64,000 bases of DNA. Source: Candidatus Omnitrophota bacterium (GTDB lineage: Bacteria > Hinthialibacterota > Hinthialibacteria > Hinthialibacterales > Hinthialibacteraceae). The notes beneath the pieces were generated by a model that searched no databases, had not been told where the DNA came from, and saw only the letters and a program-made list of their open reading frames with translations. The DNA lies in contig JBFMBP010000157.1 of NCBI GenBank assembly GCA_040755155.1, positions 22,003-86,002 of the forward strand, written 5' to 3'. Shown here piece after piece: positions 8,263-17,147 of this stretch; position 1 is the stretch's first letter, and the number at the start of each line of letters is the position of its first letter. The position numbers were made by a program, and so were the translations under genes.

Positions 8263-9636
8263 TCAGGAAGGATTCGCGGTTTTCGTAAAAAACTTGGGGA
8301 AAATCCGTTTTTCTTCGCTTCCGTCCCATTTAGCGGTCCAAATCGCCTGGTCACGATAGAAGAGTATATGCTCGGCGTCGGCGGGATAACCGCTGAGATA
8401 TTCCGGCGGTTTCGAGAAAGGAATTTCTTGCGATTTCGCGGAAAATTCGCCCCAACCGCCATCGGAATTTTGGGGGCGTAAGGAAAGAACGATCGGCGCG
8501 ATCGGGCTAATGGCTTCCTCCGGGTAATCGGGAAAGACGTCGCCGGAAAAGATCAACGCCTTATTGCCATGAATGGCCATAGCCGGAATCTCTTGGAAAT
8601 TCCGGCCTGCGATTTTGAAGATCGAATTCGCCGATCCCGTTTCGATTTCATGATCCTGGATTTCGAAAAGGAGCCAGGAACGGCTAGCCCGGCAGATGAA
8701 GAGACAGAAATATTCGCGGTTTTGGGGAATGTCGTAAAGAATCGGCCCATGCGATAACGACGGAGTCGAAGCAAACGCCTTGCGATCTTCTTCGGGAAAT
8801 AGGGCATAGAAATCCGCGAGTGAAACGGTTACGGTTCGAGACGGATGGGTGCGCAGCCAAAATGAGAGCGCTTTCCGCTGGCTATCGTATCCGAAATATC
8901 CTTTTTCCTTAACTTGAATCAAACGTCCCGCAGAGCCGGGCCATTCGAACGTTTTTTCGAGATGGCCGTTTTGGTAACGGTATTCGTTCATATTCGCTTC
9001 CCGAACGCTGGGGAGATAGCGCGTTGCGGCGTTGGAAATATTGCTTTTTTGCGAAAAGGCTTCAGCGGGATCGATTTCCGTCTGGCCCTGGCGATCGAAA
9101 AGAAATTCTTTTCTCTTGTCGCGAAGCATCCACCGGCTCAGCCTCGGCGCCCATTTCGAATTGTTTTCCTGCAAAGCGAGGATCCAGTTGGGCGAGAACC
9201 AATCGCGGTAGTGCAGATAGAGAACAGGTTCTCCCTCTTCGATAAATAGGTTCGATAGGTAGAAGGTTTTGATTACCGAATTGCGGCTTCTGGGAAATCC
9301 CGACGATCGGTAATTCGTCCATTCCATCCGCAGCGTTCGCTTTTGCTGCAATCGATCGATCAGCATGGCGATTATTCGAGTACGCGCTTCGTTTCCTTCC
9401 GTTTGCGATGGCAATTCGAACTGGCAAAGGATATAGGGAGTGGCGGGTATCGTACGTAGTTTTGTAAGCCTGACGGTATTGGAATCTTCCTTATTCCAGC
9501 CGAAATCGTCCGCTTCGTTCCAGAAGGTTTGAACGGGAGGCGGCAAGGTTCGGTTCGCCCAAAACAACCCAATTACCAACAAGAAGAGGGCGGGGACGAT
9601 CGAAGTGAAAAAAAGAATGAAAATGGCGCGTTTCAT
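8263..9636 (-). CDS. Membrane-anchored protein of unknown function
   Basis: A 457-residue protein with one N-terminal membrane segment or uncleaved signal (AIFILFFTSIVPALFLLVIGLFW) and a large extracytoplasmic part. The mature region is rich in aromatic residues and beta-strand-like stretches (PVLYLHYRDWFSP, RPQNSDGGWGEFS). No family was recognised and no catalytic motif stands out. AAGG precedes the ATG by 7 bases. It is downstream of the CE7 esterase gene on the same strand, separated by a palindromic element. Confidence 0.7.
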   Translation of the reverse strand: MKRAIFILFFTSIVPALFLLVIGLFWANRTLPPPVQTFWNEADDFGWNKEDSNTVRLTKLRTIPATPYILCQFELPSQTEGNEARTRIIAMLIDRLQQKRTLRMEWTNYRSSGFPRSRNSVIKTFYLSNLFIEEGEPVLYLHYRDWFSPNWILALQENNSKWAPRLSRWMLRDKRKEFLFDRQGQTEIDPAEAFSQKSNISNAATRYLPSVREANMNEYRYQNGHLEKTFEWPGSAGRLIQVKEKGYFGYDSQRKALSFWLRTHPSRTVTVSLADFYALFPEEDRKAFASTPSLSHGPILYDIPQNREYFCLFICRASRSWLLFEIQDHEIETGSANSIFKIAGRNFQEIPAMAIHGNKALIFSGDVFPDYPEEAISPIAPIVLSLRPQNSDGGWGEFSAKSQEIPFSKPPEYLSGYPADAEHILFYRDQAIWTAKWDGSEEKRIFPKFFTKTANPS

Positions 9637-9720
9637 TCACTTGCCTTGATAAGAAAATTTTCGTTCCGTTCGTTGGCGAGATCGGTTTTCAACTCTTCAA
9701 CGATCTGCGTAAAAAAAGAC

Positions 9721-9761
9721 GAATCGCCGCTCCTCCCCGGCGAAGGGGAGGAGTTGCGATT
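9721..9761. repeat. Imperfect palindrome with CTCCTCCCC arms
   Basis: GAATCGCCGCTCCTCCCC (9721-9738) pairs with the sequence ending at 9761 around a 5-base loop; only two adjacent positions mismatch. It lies between two minus-strand genes. CCCCTTCGCCGGGGAGGAG-type palindromes are common extragenic elements. It could act as a terminator-like or mRNA-stabilising hairpin after the CE7 gene, although no T-run follows. Confidence 0.6.
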
Positions 9762-9786
9762 CCTTCCATTCGATCAAGAATATATC

Positions 9787-11088
9787 TTAATTTGTCTCTT
9801 TCAACTTGTTCCGCAACCAAGCCTCGTAGTATTCGATCTGTTCGGGAAGATAGAAATGTCCCTGACGGGGTATGATTTGCATCTCCTTAGGACTGGAGAT
9901 GACGTTATAAGCGGAAAACATCGAAGTCGGCGGACACGTTTCGTCGTTGTATCCCAAATCCATCAAGATGGGTTGATCCAGGATTCGGGCGAAATTGACA
10001 ACGTCGTAATAGACGGCGGTTTTGATTTTTTCCGGCGTGCAATTGAAAGGATTTTGGCCGCGGAAGAGATGGGGCCAGCCGCCTGCTCGTTCATGCAGAT
10101 AGCCGTAATGATCGCACATGGCGGGGAATTGCGCCGCGATGAAACGGATGCGTTTGTCCAGCCCGGCGGTTATGATGGACAACGCTCCGCCTTGGCTGCC
10201 GCCGTGAATACCCAGCGTCTTCCCGTCGAACTTCTCCAACTGGAAGAGAAAATCGACCGCCCGCGCGCATCCTAAAAACACCCGTCGGTAATAATAACGG
10301 TCGCGGTCGTCCAGGCGGATCGAGGGGTAATCGTCGAGCGCCCCCGCCCGCAGGTTGTCGTAAACTCGCTGAGGCAGATTGACGGGGAAGCCGTGGATGC
10401 CAACGGCGAGATGGATCGCGCCTTGCGCCGCCCACCCCTTATTGGGTTGATACGGCCGTACGCCCGCGCCGGGTACTTGCAATAACGCCGGAAAGGGGCC
10501 GTCGCCTTTGGGAACCGCTAACATTCCATAAAAACGCGAGCTTCTGGAAGCGCAGGCGAAACTGACGTGATACAAATCCACGTTTTCCGAGCCTTCGTTT
10601 TCGATAGGTTCCATAATGGGATCGAGGGGAATCTCTTTTTGTTTTTCCAATTCGCCTTTCCAATAGGTTTCGAAATCGTCCGGCATTGGAGTCGTCGGTT
10701 GTATGCGTTCCGGCTCGTAGGCCCCGGCGGCCAGTCCGCGATAGGTTTTTCCGTCCGCCGCGATTTCGGCGATGCAGCGCAGGAATCCCGGACGGTCCAG
10801 GCCGTGGGAGCGTAAGACCAATTTGCCATCCTGCAACGACGAAGTTCCTTGGCTGAAGGGCGCCATTTGCTCAGGTCCAATGCGCCAAACGATCTCTCCG
10901 TTTGACAAAGGCTTCCCCTCCGCTTCCGCCGTGACGGTGAAAACGATAGGTTCGGCGACGGCGTAGACCCAATTATCATGATCGGGAATTACAGAAACTT
11001 TAATTTCGGCGGCGGTGAGAGGAAGAGACGCCGCGAGCAGCGTGATGGAAACGAATAGGAAATGAATTCCACAATGACGCCATAGCAT
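9787..11088 (-). CDS. Acetyl xylan esterase / cephalosporin-C deacetylase (CE7 family), secreted
   Basis: A 433-residue secreted alpha/beta hydrolase that removes acetyl groups from sugars or small glycans. It has a signal peptide (FLFVSITLLAASLPLTAAE), an added N-terminal Ig-like region of about 100 residues, then the CE7 domain starting MPDDFETYWK. The nucleophile is Ser298 in HGGSQGG; the acid is in LGYNDETCPP and the histidine in RQGHFY. The CE7 entry motif PGAGVRP and the region with AVDFL are present. The ATG at 11088 has AAAGGA 9 bases upstream. The N-terminal Ig-like extension is an addition to the basic CE7 layout of about 320 residues. Confidence 0.88.
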   Translation of the reverse strand: MLWRHCGIHFLFVSITLLAASLPLTAAEIKVSVIPDHDNWVYAVAEPIVFTVTAEAEGKPLSNGEIVWRIGPEQMAPFSQGTSSLQDGKLVLRSHGLDRPGFLRCIAEIAADGKTYRGLAAGAYEPERIQPTTPMPDDFETYWKGELEKQKEIPLDPIMEPIENEGSENVDLYHVSFACASRSSRFYGMLAVPKGDGPFPALLQVPGAGVRPYQPNKGWAAQGAIHLAVGIHGFPVNLPQRVYDNLRAGALDDYPSIRLDDRDRYYYRRVFLGCARAVDFLFQLEKFDGKTLGIHGGSQGGALSIITAGLDKRIRFIAAQFPAMCDHYGYLHERAGGWPHLFRGQNPFNCTPEKIKTAVYYDVVNFARILDQPILMDLGYNDETCPPTSMFSAYNVISSPKEMQIIPRQGHFYLPEQIEYYEAWLRNKLKETN

Positions 11089-11365
11089 AATAAACAATCC
11101 TTTCCGAATGAAATGGAGATAGCGAAATTATTCCATCAATCCTGGCGAACATCAACATTCGCCCTTTCTTTCTTGTCAAAAACAACGCCAGAGAAGGGAA
11201 GAAGCCGAATTACGGAGAATCGAATTGCGCCGCGCAGAATCCTGTCCCGCTCCCGCTTGCTTTTCGGTTTTTCCTAGCGAAATCAATAATAGCACTCTTC
11301 CCTTCGCCGCCATTTGGTCTTAATGTCATGTTAGAATTTGGTTAGCCGTATTGGGAGGGAAAATT

Positions 11366-11734
11366 ATGGTAAAAATGCGTTTTCTGAGGGACAAAGTAAT
11401 CGATAAGTTGATTGAAGAGGTCGAACGGTTATCGGCTAGCATCCCTGACGAAGATGAAAACTCCATCGAATTTCTATCCCATTACGTCAATTCGCTTTTG
11501 ATTACTTTCAAAACAACGAAAATCGTTTTGGAAAGAGTCGAGGAAGCCATAACCGCCGCCCGCAAAATCGACAATACCGAAATTGTTTACGCTCCCTTAT
11601 GCGAGGCGGCAATGCACCTGCAAGTCGGCGTCAACAGTCTGAACGAAGCGTTGTGGTTGAATACGCAATCCCTGCGCCAGGAGAACGGAAATGCCGATTT
11701 CGGCGAGTTGGAATTTTCCTTTCCTACCGAATAA
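11366..11734 (+). CDS. Small helical protein of unknown function
   Basis: A 122-residue cytoplasmic protein predicted to be almost wholly alpha-helical (RDKVIDKLIEEVERLSASI, ERVEEAITAARKI). It has no cysteine-rich or catalytic motif. The ATG at 11366 is chosen because GGGAGG lies 6 bases upstream; the in-frame TTG at 11351 overlaps that site. It is a single gene followed by a long hairpin (11794-11833) and convergent with the DUF362 gene. Function is not recognised. Confidence 0.7.
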   Translation: MVKMRFLRDKVIDKLIEEVERLSASIPDEDENSIEFLSHYVNSLLITFKTTKIVLERVEEAITAARKIDNTEIVYAPLCEAAMHLQVGVNSLNEALWLNTQSLRQENGNADFGELEFSFPTE

Positions 11735-11793
11735 CGCCTGATATCGAATCGCTCATAAACCGTTATCAACTAAGAAAGGTTTTGTAAATCAGA

Positions 11794-11833
11794 CTCCCCG
11801 CAAATCGTTCATTTTAGAACGAAATGCGGGGAG
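11794..11833. terminator. Long hairpin between convergent genes
   Basis: CTCCCCGCA...TCGTTC pairs with GAACGA...TGCGGGGAG, a 17-position stem with a 3-base internal mismatch and a 6-base loop. It lies between the small helical gene (ends 11734) and the convergent DUF362 gene (ends 11850). There is no clear T-run, so its role as a bidirectional terminator is inferred from position. Confidence 0.6.
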
Positions 11834-11849
11834 CCTGTGCGGTTAAGCG

Positions 11850-12734
11850 TTATATTAATACATCCTGCATCCAGCCGAATTTTTCTATTTTAATTTCGGC
11901 GAGGTTGCTGGTTCCCAATTTGTAAACCTTATCGGCGGCTTCCACGCAGAGCGGCGGCGGAGAGAGGGGCCAAGGTTCTTTGTTAATGGCGCGCCGCTTT
12001 TCCGAAATGATTTTCAGACAAACGGTTTCTACGGCTACGGGATCGGCGCCCGCTATCAATCCGTTGTAGTTCCACATGTATTGCGGATCGGGCTGCGGCC
12101 CTTTGTCGCAGAGGGGGCGAAGGGCGTCGACCAACATCAATTTGGTCTTGCCTTTGACGTCGGGCAAGTTCCAGATTTCACCCAGTTTCGCATTGTTTTC
12201 TCCATGATAATCTCTAGGTTTTCCCGAATACATGATGTAGAGCTTCATGACGGTTCCAATGCCCGTCAGCCAATGGGCTTTGAGGGAGGGGAGTCCAATC
12301 AGCGCAGTGCATGCTTTGGCCTTGTCTGGTCCGCCTTGAGCAAGAAGGATGTTTTTCTCGGGAATGCCCGCTTCCATCAATCCCGCTTTCACGGCGTCAA
12401 CAACTTCGTTATGAGTGGGATTTAGGTGAGGAGTGGAAACGAGACCGACAACGTCATTGGGAGTAACCAGAGAAAGCCATGCCTCTTTCGTTGTTGTTTT
12501 GCCGGTAACGCGCACGACGGTTTCTTCCAGCATTTTCTTTAAAACGTTGGCGTCCACTTTCTGATCGCTCCCCTGAACTTTTTCGTCGCGCACGACGACG
12601 ACGCTGCTGGAGCGCGTGGAGGCGTCCTCATCCGCTCCGGCGGGCATCGCTCCGACAATCGAAACGGCCGCGGCGGCGCTCATGGTTCCATAAACGAAAT
12701 CTCTTCGGGTTACTACATGTTTGTTACTTTCCAT
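11850..12734 (-). CDS. Tat-exported DUF362 family protein
   Basis: A 294-residue protein with a twin-arginine signal (VTRRDFVYGTMSAAAA). The rest matches the DUF362 family (for example DVVGLVSTPHLNPTHNEVV, IGLPSLKAHWLTGIGTVMK and DPVAVETVCLKII), whose biochemical role is unknown. No ferredoxin cysteine motifs, found in some DUF362 proteins, are present. AGGAGG precedes the ATG at 12734 by 7 bases, and both lie inside the last codons of the upstream DUF6599-like gene: the genes overlap by 11 bases and are probably translationally coupled. Confidence 0.85.
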   Translation of the reverse strand: MESNKHVVTRRDFVYGTMSAAAAVSIVGAMPAGADEDASTRSSSVVVVRDEKVQGSDQKVDANVLKKMLEETVVRVTGKTTTKEAWLSLVTPNDVVGLVSTPHLNPTHNEVVDAVKAGLMEAGIPEKNILLAQGGPDKAKACTALIGLPSLKAHWLTGIGTVMKLYIMYSGKPRDYHGENNAKLGEIWNLPDVKGKTKLMLVDALRPLCDKGPQPDPQYMWNYNGLIAGADPVAVETVCLKIISEKRRAINKEPWPLSPPPLCVEAADKVYKLGTSNLAEIKIEKFGWMQDVLI

Positions 12735-13800
12735 GTTTATCCTCCTTTGCATGAATAATTTTATCAATTTGAGTAAATGCCTTTTCTACAAGTTGCTGCG
12801 TAGGAGATCCAAATACTAAGACTGCCATATTTCCAGATGTTCGATATCCCATCCAACCCTCTTCAATTTGATAAATGAAAGGTCGGCCGGCAGAGGAAAC
12901 AGGTTCGGTTTTCAAGCGATGTTCGGGCAGAAAGGCTTCGCGAAAATGCTTTAACCCCTGCTGCGTCCTTTCCGCGTTGAGATAGCGAATAAGCAACAAC
13001 TGAATCCTATCCTTCTTCTCCGCGCCGGATTGGTTTTCGTACGGGACAATGGCCGCTTCCGTGGAATGGTCCAAGTCGAGGATGTTATGCGTACTGATAA
13101 AATAGGCGGAATTCAACGCCAAGTGGGAACGAAAATAGAAGAGACGGCCGCCGAGCAGCTTCCATTTCTCATCGAATGAGGCGGGAAACAATTTAACTAA
13201 GTCCGGCGGGGAGGATAAAGGCCGATGAGCCATAATCGCCCGGCCTAAAGCCAATACCGCTTCTTTCGATGCAGGCGTTTCCACGTTCGCCATCACCCGC
13301 GCATAGAGATCGTCCGACGCGATGCGCAACAAACCGGAGCCATAAAGCGCGCGCGCAGCGGGCGCCGGAGTGGCGTCGGCGACGATCTCATCTCTCAAAA
13401 CGACGGGATCGCCTCTCCAATCCTGAGACAACAAGCCGAAGGCGTCGCCGCTGGTCTCCATCCAATAGAGTTCCACCAGGATGTTGTTTTGTTCGGCGGA
13501 CGTATATTCGAAAACGTCGAGTTTTCTGAACCGGTAGCCGACGTAGAGTTCGCCCGCCCCGTCCATATAATCGAAAATCGTCTTGGCGGTGACGGTTTCC
13601 GGCGCTTCGGGGCGCGACCAGGGACCAACGGTCATGGGAAGATCGATAATGGAGCGGTTCGCGGAGGAATTTTCGGAACGGTTATCTTGGGCAACGAATG
13701 TATGGTCATGCAAAGACATAGCGATCGGTTCGGCGCCCAAGAGGGCGCAAGGCGTACCAATTAATAAAACAAAATAGAAATATTGGATGCGTATAACCAC
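12724..13800 (-). CDS. DUF6599-like exported protein
   Basis: A 358-residue exported protein. The signal peptide (RIQYFYFVLLIGTPCALLGAE) supports the GTG at 13800 as start, with AGGA about 9 bases upstream; the frame is open to 13932 but that extension runs over a repeat element. The motif TIFDYMDGAGELYVGYRF and the following LDVFEY and ELYWMETSGDAFGLLS resemble the DUF6599 family (IFDYINGGAELYL...), found in Planctomycetota and relatives and of unknown function. It is co-transcribed and overlapping with the DUF362 gene. Confidence 0.78.
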   Translation of the reverse strand: MVIRIQYFYFVLLIGTPCALLGAEPIAMSLHDHTFVAQDNRSENSSANRSIIDLPMTVGPWSRPEAPETVTAKTIFDYMDGAGELYVGYRFRKLDVFEYTSAEQNNILVELYWMETSGDAFGLLSQDWRGDPVVLRDEIVADATPAPAARALYGSGLLRIASDDLYARVMANVETPASKEAVLALGRAIMAHRPLSSPPDLVKLFPASFDEKWKLLGGRLFYFRSHLALNSAYFISTHNILDLDHSTEAAIVPYENQSGAEKKDRIQLLLIRYLNAERTQQGLKHFREAFLPEHRLKTEPVSSAGRPFIYQIEEGWMGYRTSGNMAVLVFGSPTQQLVEKAFTQIDKIIHAKEDKHGK

Positions 13801-13892
13801 TATTTTTCGTCCTAATCGTCCATTTGTCTGTCCTTTACTAAACAAGTTCCTTTTATATAAACGATTTTCGAATGGAAAAGGTTTTTCGGTTG

Positions 13893-13924
13893 CGTAGGAT
13901 AGGCTCAAAGCGAAGCGCAACCCA
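13893..13924. repeat. Interspersed repeat GGCTCAAAGCGAAGCG, copy 1
   Basis: GTAGGATAGGCTCAAAGCGAAGCGCAACCCAC here is nearly identical to 35145-35176 and related to 41742-41771. All three copies lie in gaps between genes. The core contains CGAAGCG flanked by GTAGG and CCCAC, a common dispersed type of bacterial extragenic element. Confidence 0.75.
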
Positions 13925-13967
13925 CTCCTCATCTAACCATTCGTCGCTTTTCGCACGTCACTGTCTT

Positions 13968-15164
13968 TTACGCGGGCATTTCCAATCTCTCGTTAGAGTG
14001 CCAAAGTTCGTCCCATGTTATTTTGCGCCCCTGATAAGCAGCTTCGCGTCCCAGAATGGCGGTGAAGGTGCTGGCGGTTACATAATCGCTGTGATTGACG
14101 TAAGGACCGGAACCGTCGACGCTGGCGATGAATTGCGCCATTTCCAATTCGACGGCGCTTTCTATGCCGCCATGTTCGATATGTTGCTTATCTTTAGTGA
14201 ATAGCCCCGTGGCTTCGTCGTAATATCCTTCCGAACCGACGATTTGCTTGTCCGAACCTTGATAGCCCTTTTGAATCTGGGAGCCGGTATGGGTGAGGTG
14301 GAAACCGTTGGGATATTCGTAAACGACGCTGATGTGATCGTAGATGTCGCCTACGTCCAGGCGAACGTCGCGCCCGCCTTTGCCGACGGCGCTGACGGGA
14401 TGCATTCCCGCAAACCAGTTGAAAATGTCGAGATTATGCACGTGCATTTCGACGATGAAATCGCCGCAGGCCCATTTGTAATAGAGCCAATGTCGAATTT
14501 GATGATCGCGTTCCGTGAAGTGGGCGGGGCGGTCGTGGCGCCACAGGTCGCCGCCCATGCGGGTGGAATGGCCGAACAGCAATTTTCCGATGGCTCCATC
14601 CTGGATCATTTCCGCGATGCGTTGACGGCCTTCGTCATTGCGGGATTGCAAGCCCGCGCCCACGGAAAGTTTTTTGCGGGCCGCTTTTTCGCCCGCTTTA
14701 AGAAATTGGCGGCAGCCTGGGGCGTCGACGGCGATGGGTTTTTCCGCGAAAACGTGCTTGCCCGCGTCGATGGCGGCTTCAAACTGAAAGGGACGGAAAT
14801 AAGGCGCCGTAGTCATCAGGACGGCGTCGATATCGTCAAGCGCCAATACATGCTTATAACCGTCTATACCGGAAAAACAACGCTCCGCCGGTACGCCGAA
14901 TTTCTCCGCCGGATTTTTCATCTGAAAATCGAAATAATCCGCCAATGCCGCGATCTTGACCTTGCCCGTCTTGAGAAGATTGCGTCCATCGTATTCGCCG
15001 CGTCCGCCGGTTCCGAAGATGCCCATCTGAATCGTCGAATTCGTTTCCGAACCGAAAACAAGACGAGGCTGCAAGATGGTGAAGGCGGAAGCGCCAGCGG
15101 CGGCGAGAGACGCTTCTTTCATAAAACGGCGGCGCGATGGCGAGGTTTGATTTGTTTTCTGCAT
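13968..15164 (-). CDS. Tat-exported GFO/IDH/MocA family oxidoreductase (copy 3)
   Basis: A 398-residue exported NAD(P)-dependent dehydrogenase with Tat signal (SRRRFMKEASLAAAGASAF), NAD(P)-binding loop MGIFGTGGRGEYDG and catalytic-lysine motif FAEKPIAVDAPGC. The C-terminal half matches copy 1 closely in arrangement (ERDHQIRHWLYYKWACGDF; VEMHVHNLDIFNWF), so the two are probably paralogues. AGGAGG lies 7 bases before the ATG. It follows a DUF5060 hydrolase gene on the same strand after 39 bases, so the two are likely one transcript acting on the same glycan or sugar. Confidence 0.9.
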   Translation of the reverse strand: MQKTNQTSPSRRRFMKEASLAAAGASAFTILQPRLVFGSETNSTIQMGIFGTGGRGEYDGRNLLKTGKVKIAALADYFDFQMKNPAEKFGVPAERCFSGIDGYKHVLALDDIDAVLMTTAPYFRPFQFEAAIDAGKHVFAEKPIAVDAPGCRQFLKAGEKAARKKLSVGAGLQSRNDEGRQRIAEMIQDGAIGKLLFGHSTRMGGDLWRHDRPAHFTERDHQIRHWLYYKWACGDFIVEMHVHNLDIFNWFAGMHPVSAVGKGGRDVRLDVGDIYDHISVVYEYPNGFHLTHTGSQIQKGYQGSDKQIVGSEGYYDEATGLFTKDKQHIEHGGIESAVELEMAQFIASVDGSGPYVNHSDYVTASTFTAILGREAAYQGRKITWDELWHSNERLEMPA

Positions 15165-15203
15165 GATTTTCCTCCTAAAATGGCTGGTTGATGTTCCGGC
15201 GAT

Positions 15204-17051
15204 TTATTGATTATTGGAAATTCGTTTTAAGAGCGCTGTCCAATCTTTATCGGGATCGCTGGGGGGAGCGCCAATGGATTTCGTTCCCGGCCCTGCGATC
15301 GATTTAATTCCGCCTTCTCGCAAATCGCCTCCCTCTCGCGGATTGAACCAGAGAACGGAATAGTTCCCCTCACCCAGTTTAATTTGCGGCGAACCGCCGT
15401 GGGGCATATAGATGGCGTAAATTTCTCCCGGTTTGGCAAAGACGTAATCGTCCGGATCGGGAGTAAGTTCGTCCGCATGAACCATCTCCGCAAAAGGCAA
15501 ATCGTTTTGGAAAAATTCCAGAGCATAGCGCGTCATATCCCATAAACGTTCGCGGGAACGCCAGTCTTCGCAGTTCAAGTCGTTATGGGCGAACTTGTAG
15601 CCGAAGTACCATTCGCATCCGGCGCCGCCCGCCATAAGATTTCCCCAGAGCGCCTGTTGGCGCGCTTGGTCATGGGCAGGATCGTCCGCATCGGGCATAA
15701 CGCCAATATCGGGGGGGCCGATCTCGTCCACACAGATGAACCAGGGACGGCTGCTGGCGGAGGAACGGTCAAACCATTTTATGGTTTCCGAATGCGTTTT
15801 GTTCATATCGCCCATTTGTAAGGATGGGCCGTAAAAATCGCGAAAGCCCAATAGTGGTTTATAGACTTCGTCGTATTTTTCGGGAAAAGTATGGACGACG
15901 ATGGGATGTTTGTAGGGATCGATGTTTTGGATATATTCCGCAAAGGCTTTGCGTTGGGAATCCGTGTTCGTGTTTTCCTCGCCGAGATTCCAAACCAGGG
16001 CGGGATGATGAGCGAAGCGCGCGATCAATTCGCGGTAGTATAGTTTGCGTTCTACGCCCAGTTCGCCGCCGTCGAGCAGTTGATCGTTTTCCGTTTCCTG
16101 GGTGATGACGTGTTGCATTAATCCCAGCCGGTCCATATGCGAGAAGACGATCTCCCATTGGTCCAATTTGCTGCAATCGAAGCGCAGACGTTCTTCGTCG
16201 CTGGTCCAAGGCCAGACGTCGCGTCCGTCGCCGATGACATTCATGGTGAGGAAATAGACGCTGTTCATGCCCTTGCCCGCCAGGTAATTTAACGCGCCGA
16301 TGATGTTTTTGCCTTGACCGTTGCGCCAAACGGGATCGCCGCTTCGCCAATCCTGGGAGTGAGGTTGATAATGATGCAGCGGGCTGGGAGCGGCTTCGCC
16401 TTCGCGCCGGGGTTTGCCCGCTTGTTTGGAAGCGGTTCCGTCAAACTCGAAATAGGCGAGAAAATTTTCCGGGCTGTCGGCGCCGCCTTTGATGAAATAT
16501 TCGCCCGTTTCCGCGAATTGCAGGTAATGCTTGCCGACATAGCGCAATAAGCCCTTAGCGCGAGAATCGCTCTTGGATTGGTTGATAGGTTGGATAGTAA
16601 ACGTACCGCTGGCGCCGTCGAAAGCGGTGGATTTCCCCACGCCGGCGTCGATGGCGGCGTTTTTTCCTGCAACGAAAGAAACTTTGTAATTCCAATCGCC
16701 TTCGGCGTCAGGCAGGAAATGGACGCGCCAGCAATCGCCGTTGGAGGCGCCGCTTTCTCCCGCCGCGCCATCGGCGGCGTAATAGCCGGGAACGGTATAA
16801 ACGCTGCTTCCATGCGTGAAAGTTACGGACAAGCGATAGTCGAGAAAAGGATTAGGCGAAGCGTCTTCGCTGGTTTGATGACCATGGAAGGTAATTGCAG
16901 CCGCGCCCCATTTTTGCAAATCGCCGCTAACGGAAGGCTTCTCTCCCGCTATCGCATCGCCAATGCAGAGCAACGATAATACAAGGATACGCAACATGGC
17001 CAAATGCCGATTATGTGGAATTATCGAGAAAAAACAATTATCTTTTTTCAT
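15204..17051 (-). CDS. DUF5060-containing putative glycoside hydrolase, secreted
   Basis: A 615-residue secreted protein. Residues about 45-150 form a DUF5060 beta-sandwich (VSGDLQKWGAAAITFHG ... GDCWRVHFLPDAEGDWNYKVSF). A TIM-barrel region follows, with HHPALVWNLGEENTN as the candidate first acid at the end of a strand and WFICVDEIGPPDIG as a second. Such proteins are associated with pectin or rhamnogalacturonan side-chain breakdown, but this one's substrate is unknown. An alternative start at 16997 (MLRILVLSLLCIG) gives a cleaner signal peptide; neither start has a strong ribosome site. It lies upstream of oxidoreductase copy 3. Confidence 0.8.
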   Translation of the reverse strand: MKKDNCFFSIIPHNRHLAMLRILVLSLLCIGDAIAGEKPSVSGDLQKWGAAAITFHGHQTSEDASPNPFLDYRLSVTFTHGSSVYTVPGYYAADGAAGESGASNGDCWRVHFLPDAEGDWNYKVSFVAGKNAAIDAGVGKSTAFDGASGTFTIQPINQSKSDSRAKGLLRYVGKHYLQFAETGEYFIKGGADSPENFLAYFEFDGTASKQAGKPRREGEAAPSPLHHYQPHSQDWRSGDPVWRNGQGKNIIGALNYLAGKGMNSVYFLTMNVIGDGRDVWPWTSDEERLRFDCSKLDQWEIVFSHMDRLGLMQHVITQETENDQLLDGGELGVERKLYYRELIARFAHHPALVWNLGEENTNTDSQRKAFAEYIQNIDPYKHPIVVHTFPEKYDEVYKPLLGFRDFYGPSLQMGDMNKTHSETIKWFDRSSASSRPWFICVDEIGPPDIGVMPDADDPAHDQARQQALWGNLMAGGAGCEWYFGYKFAHNDLNCEDWRSRERLWDMTRYALEFFQNDLPFAEMVHADELTPDPDDYVFAKPGEIYAIYMPHGGSPQIKLGEGNYSVLWFNPREGGDLREGGIKSIAGPGTKSIGAPPSDPDKDWTALLKRISNNQ

Positions 17052-17147
17052 GAAAAATGGCCTGAAATTATTATCAATTTTTTTTGACGCGGCTTTGATT
17101 CGAACTTCATCCTATTTGATCGCTGACGAATATTCTACGCGACAAGT

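Noticed and set aside
14244-15191. 315-codon open frame on the plus strand
   Set aside because: It lies antisense to the third Tat oxidoreductase gene, which has a strong ribosome site and clear motifs. The antisense frame has no signal or motif and reflects codon bias.
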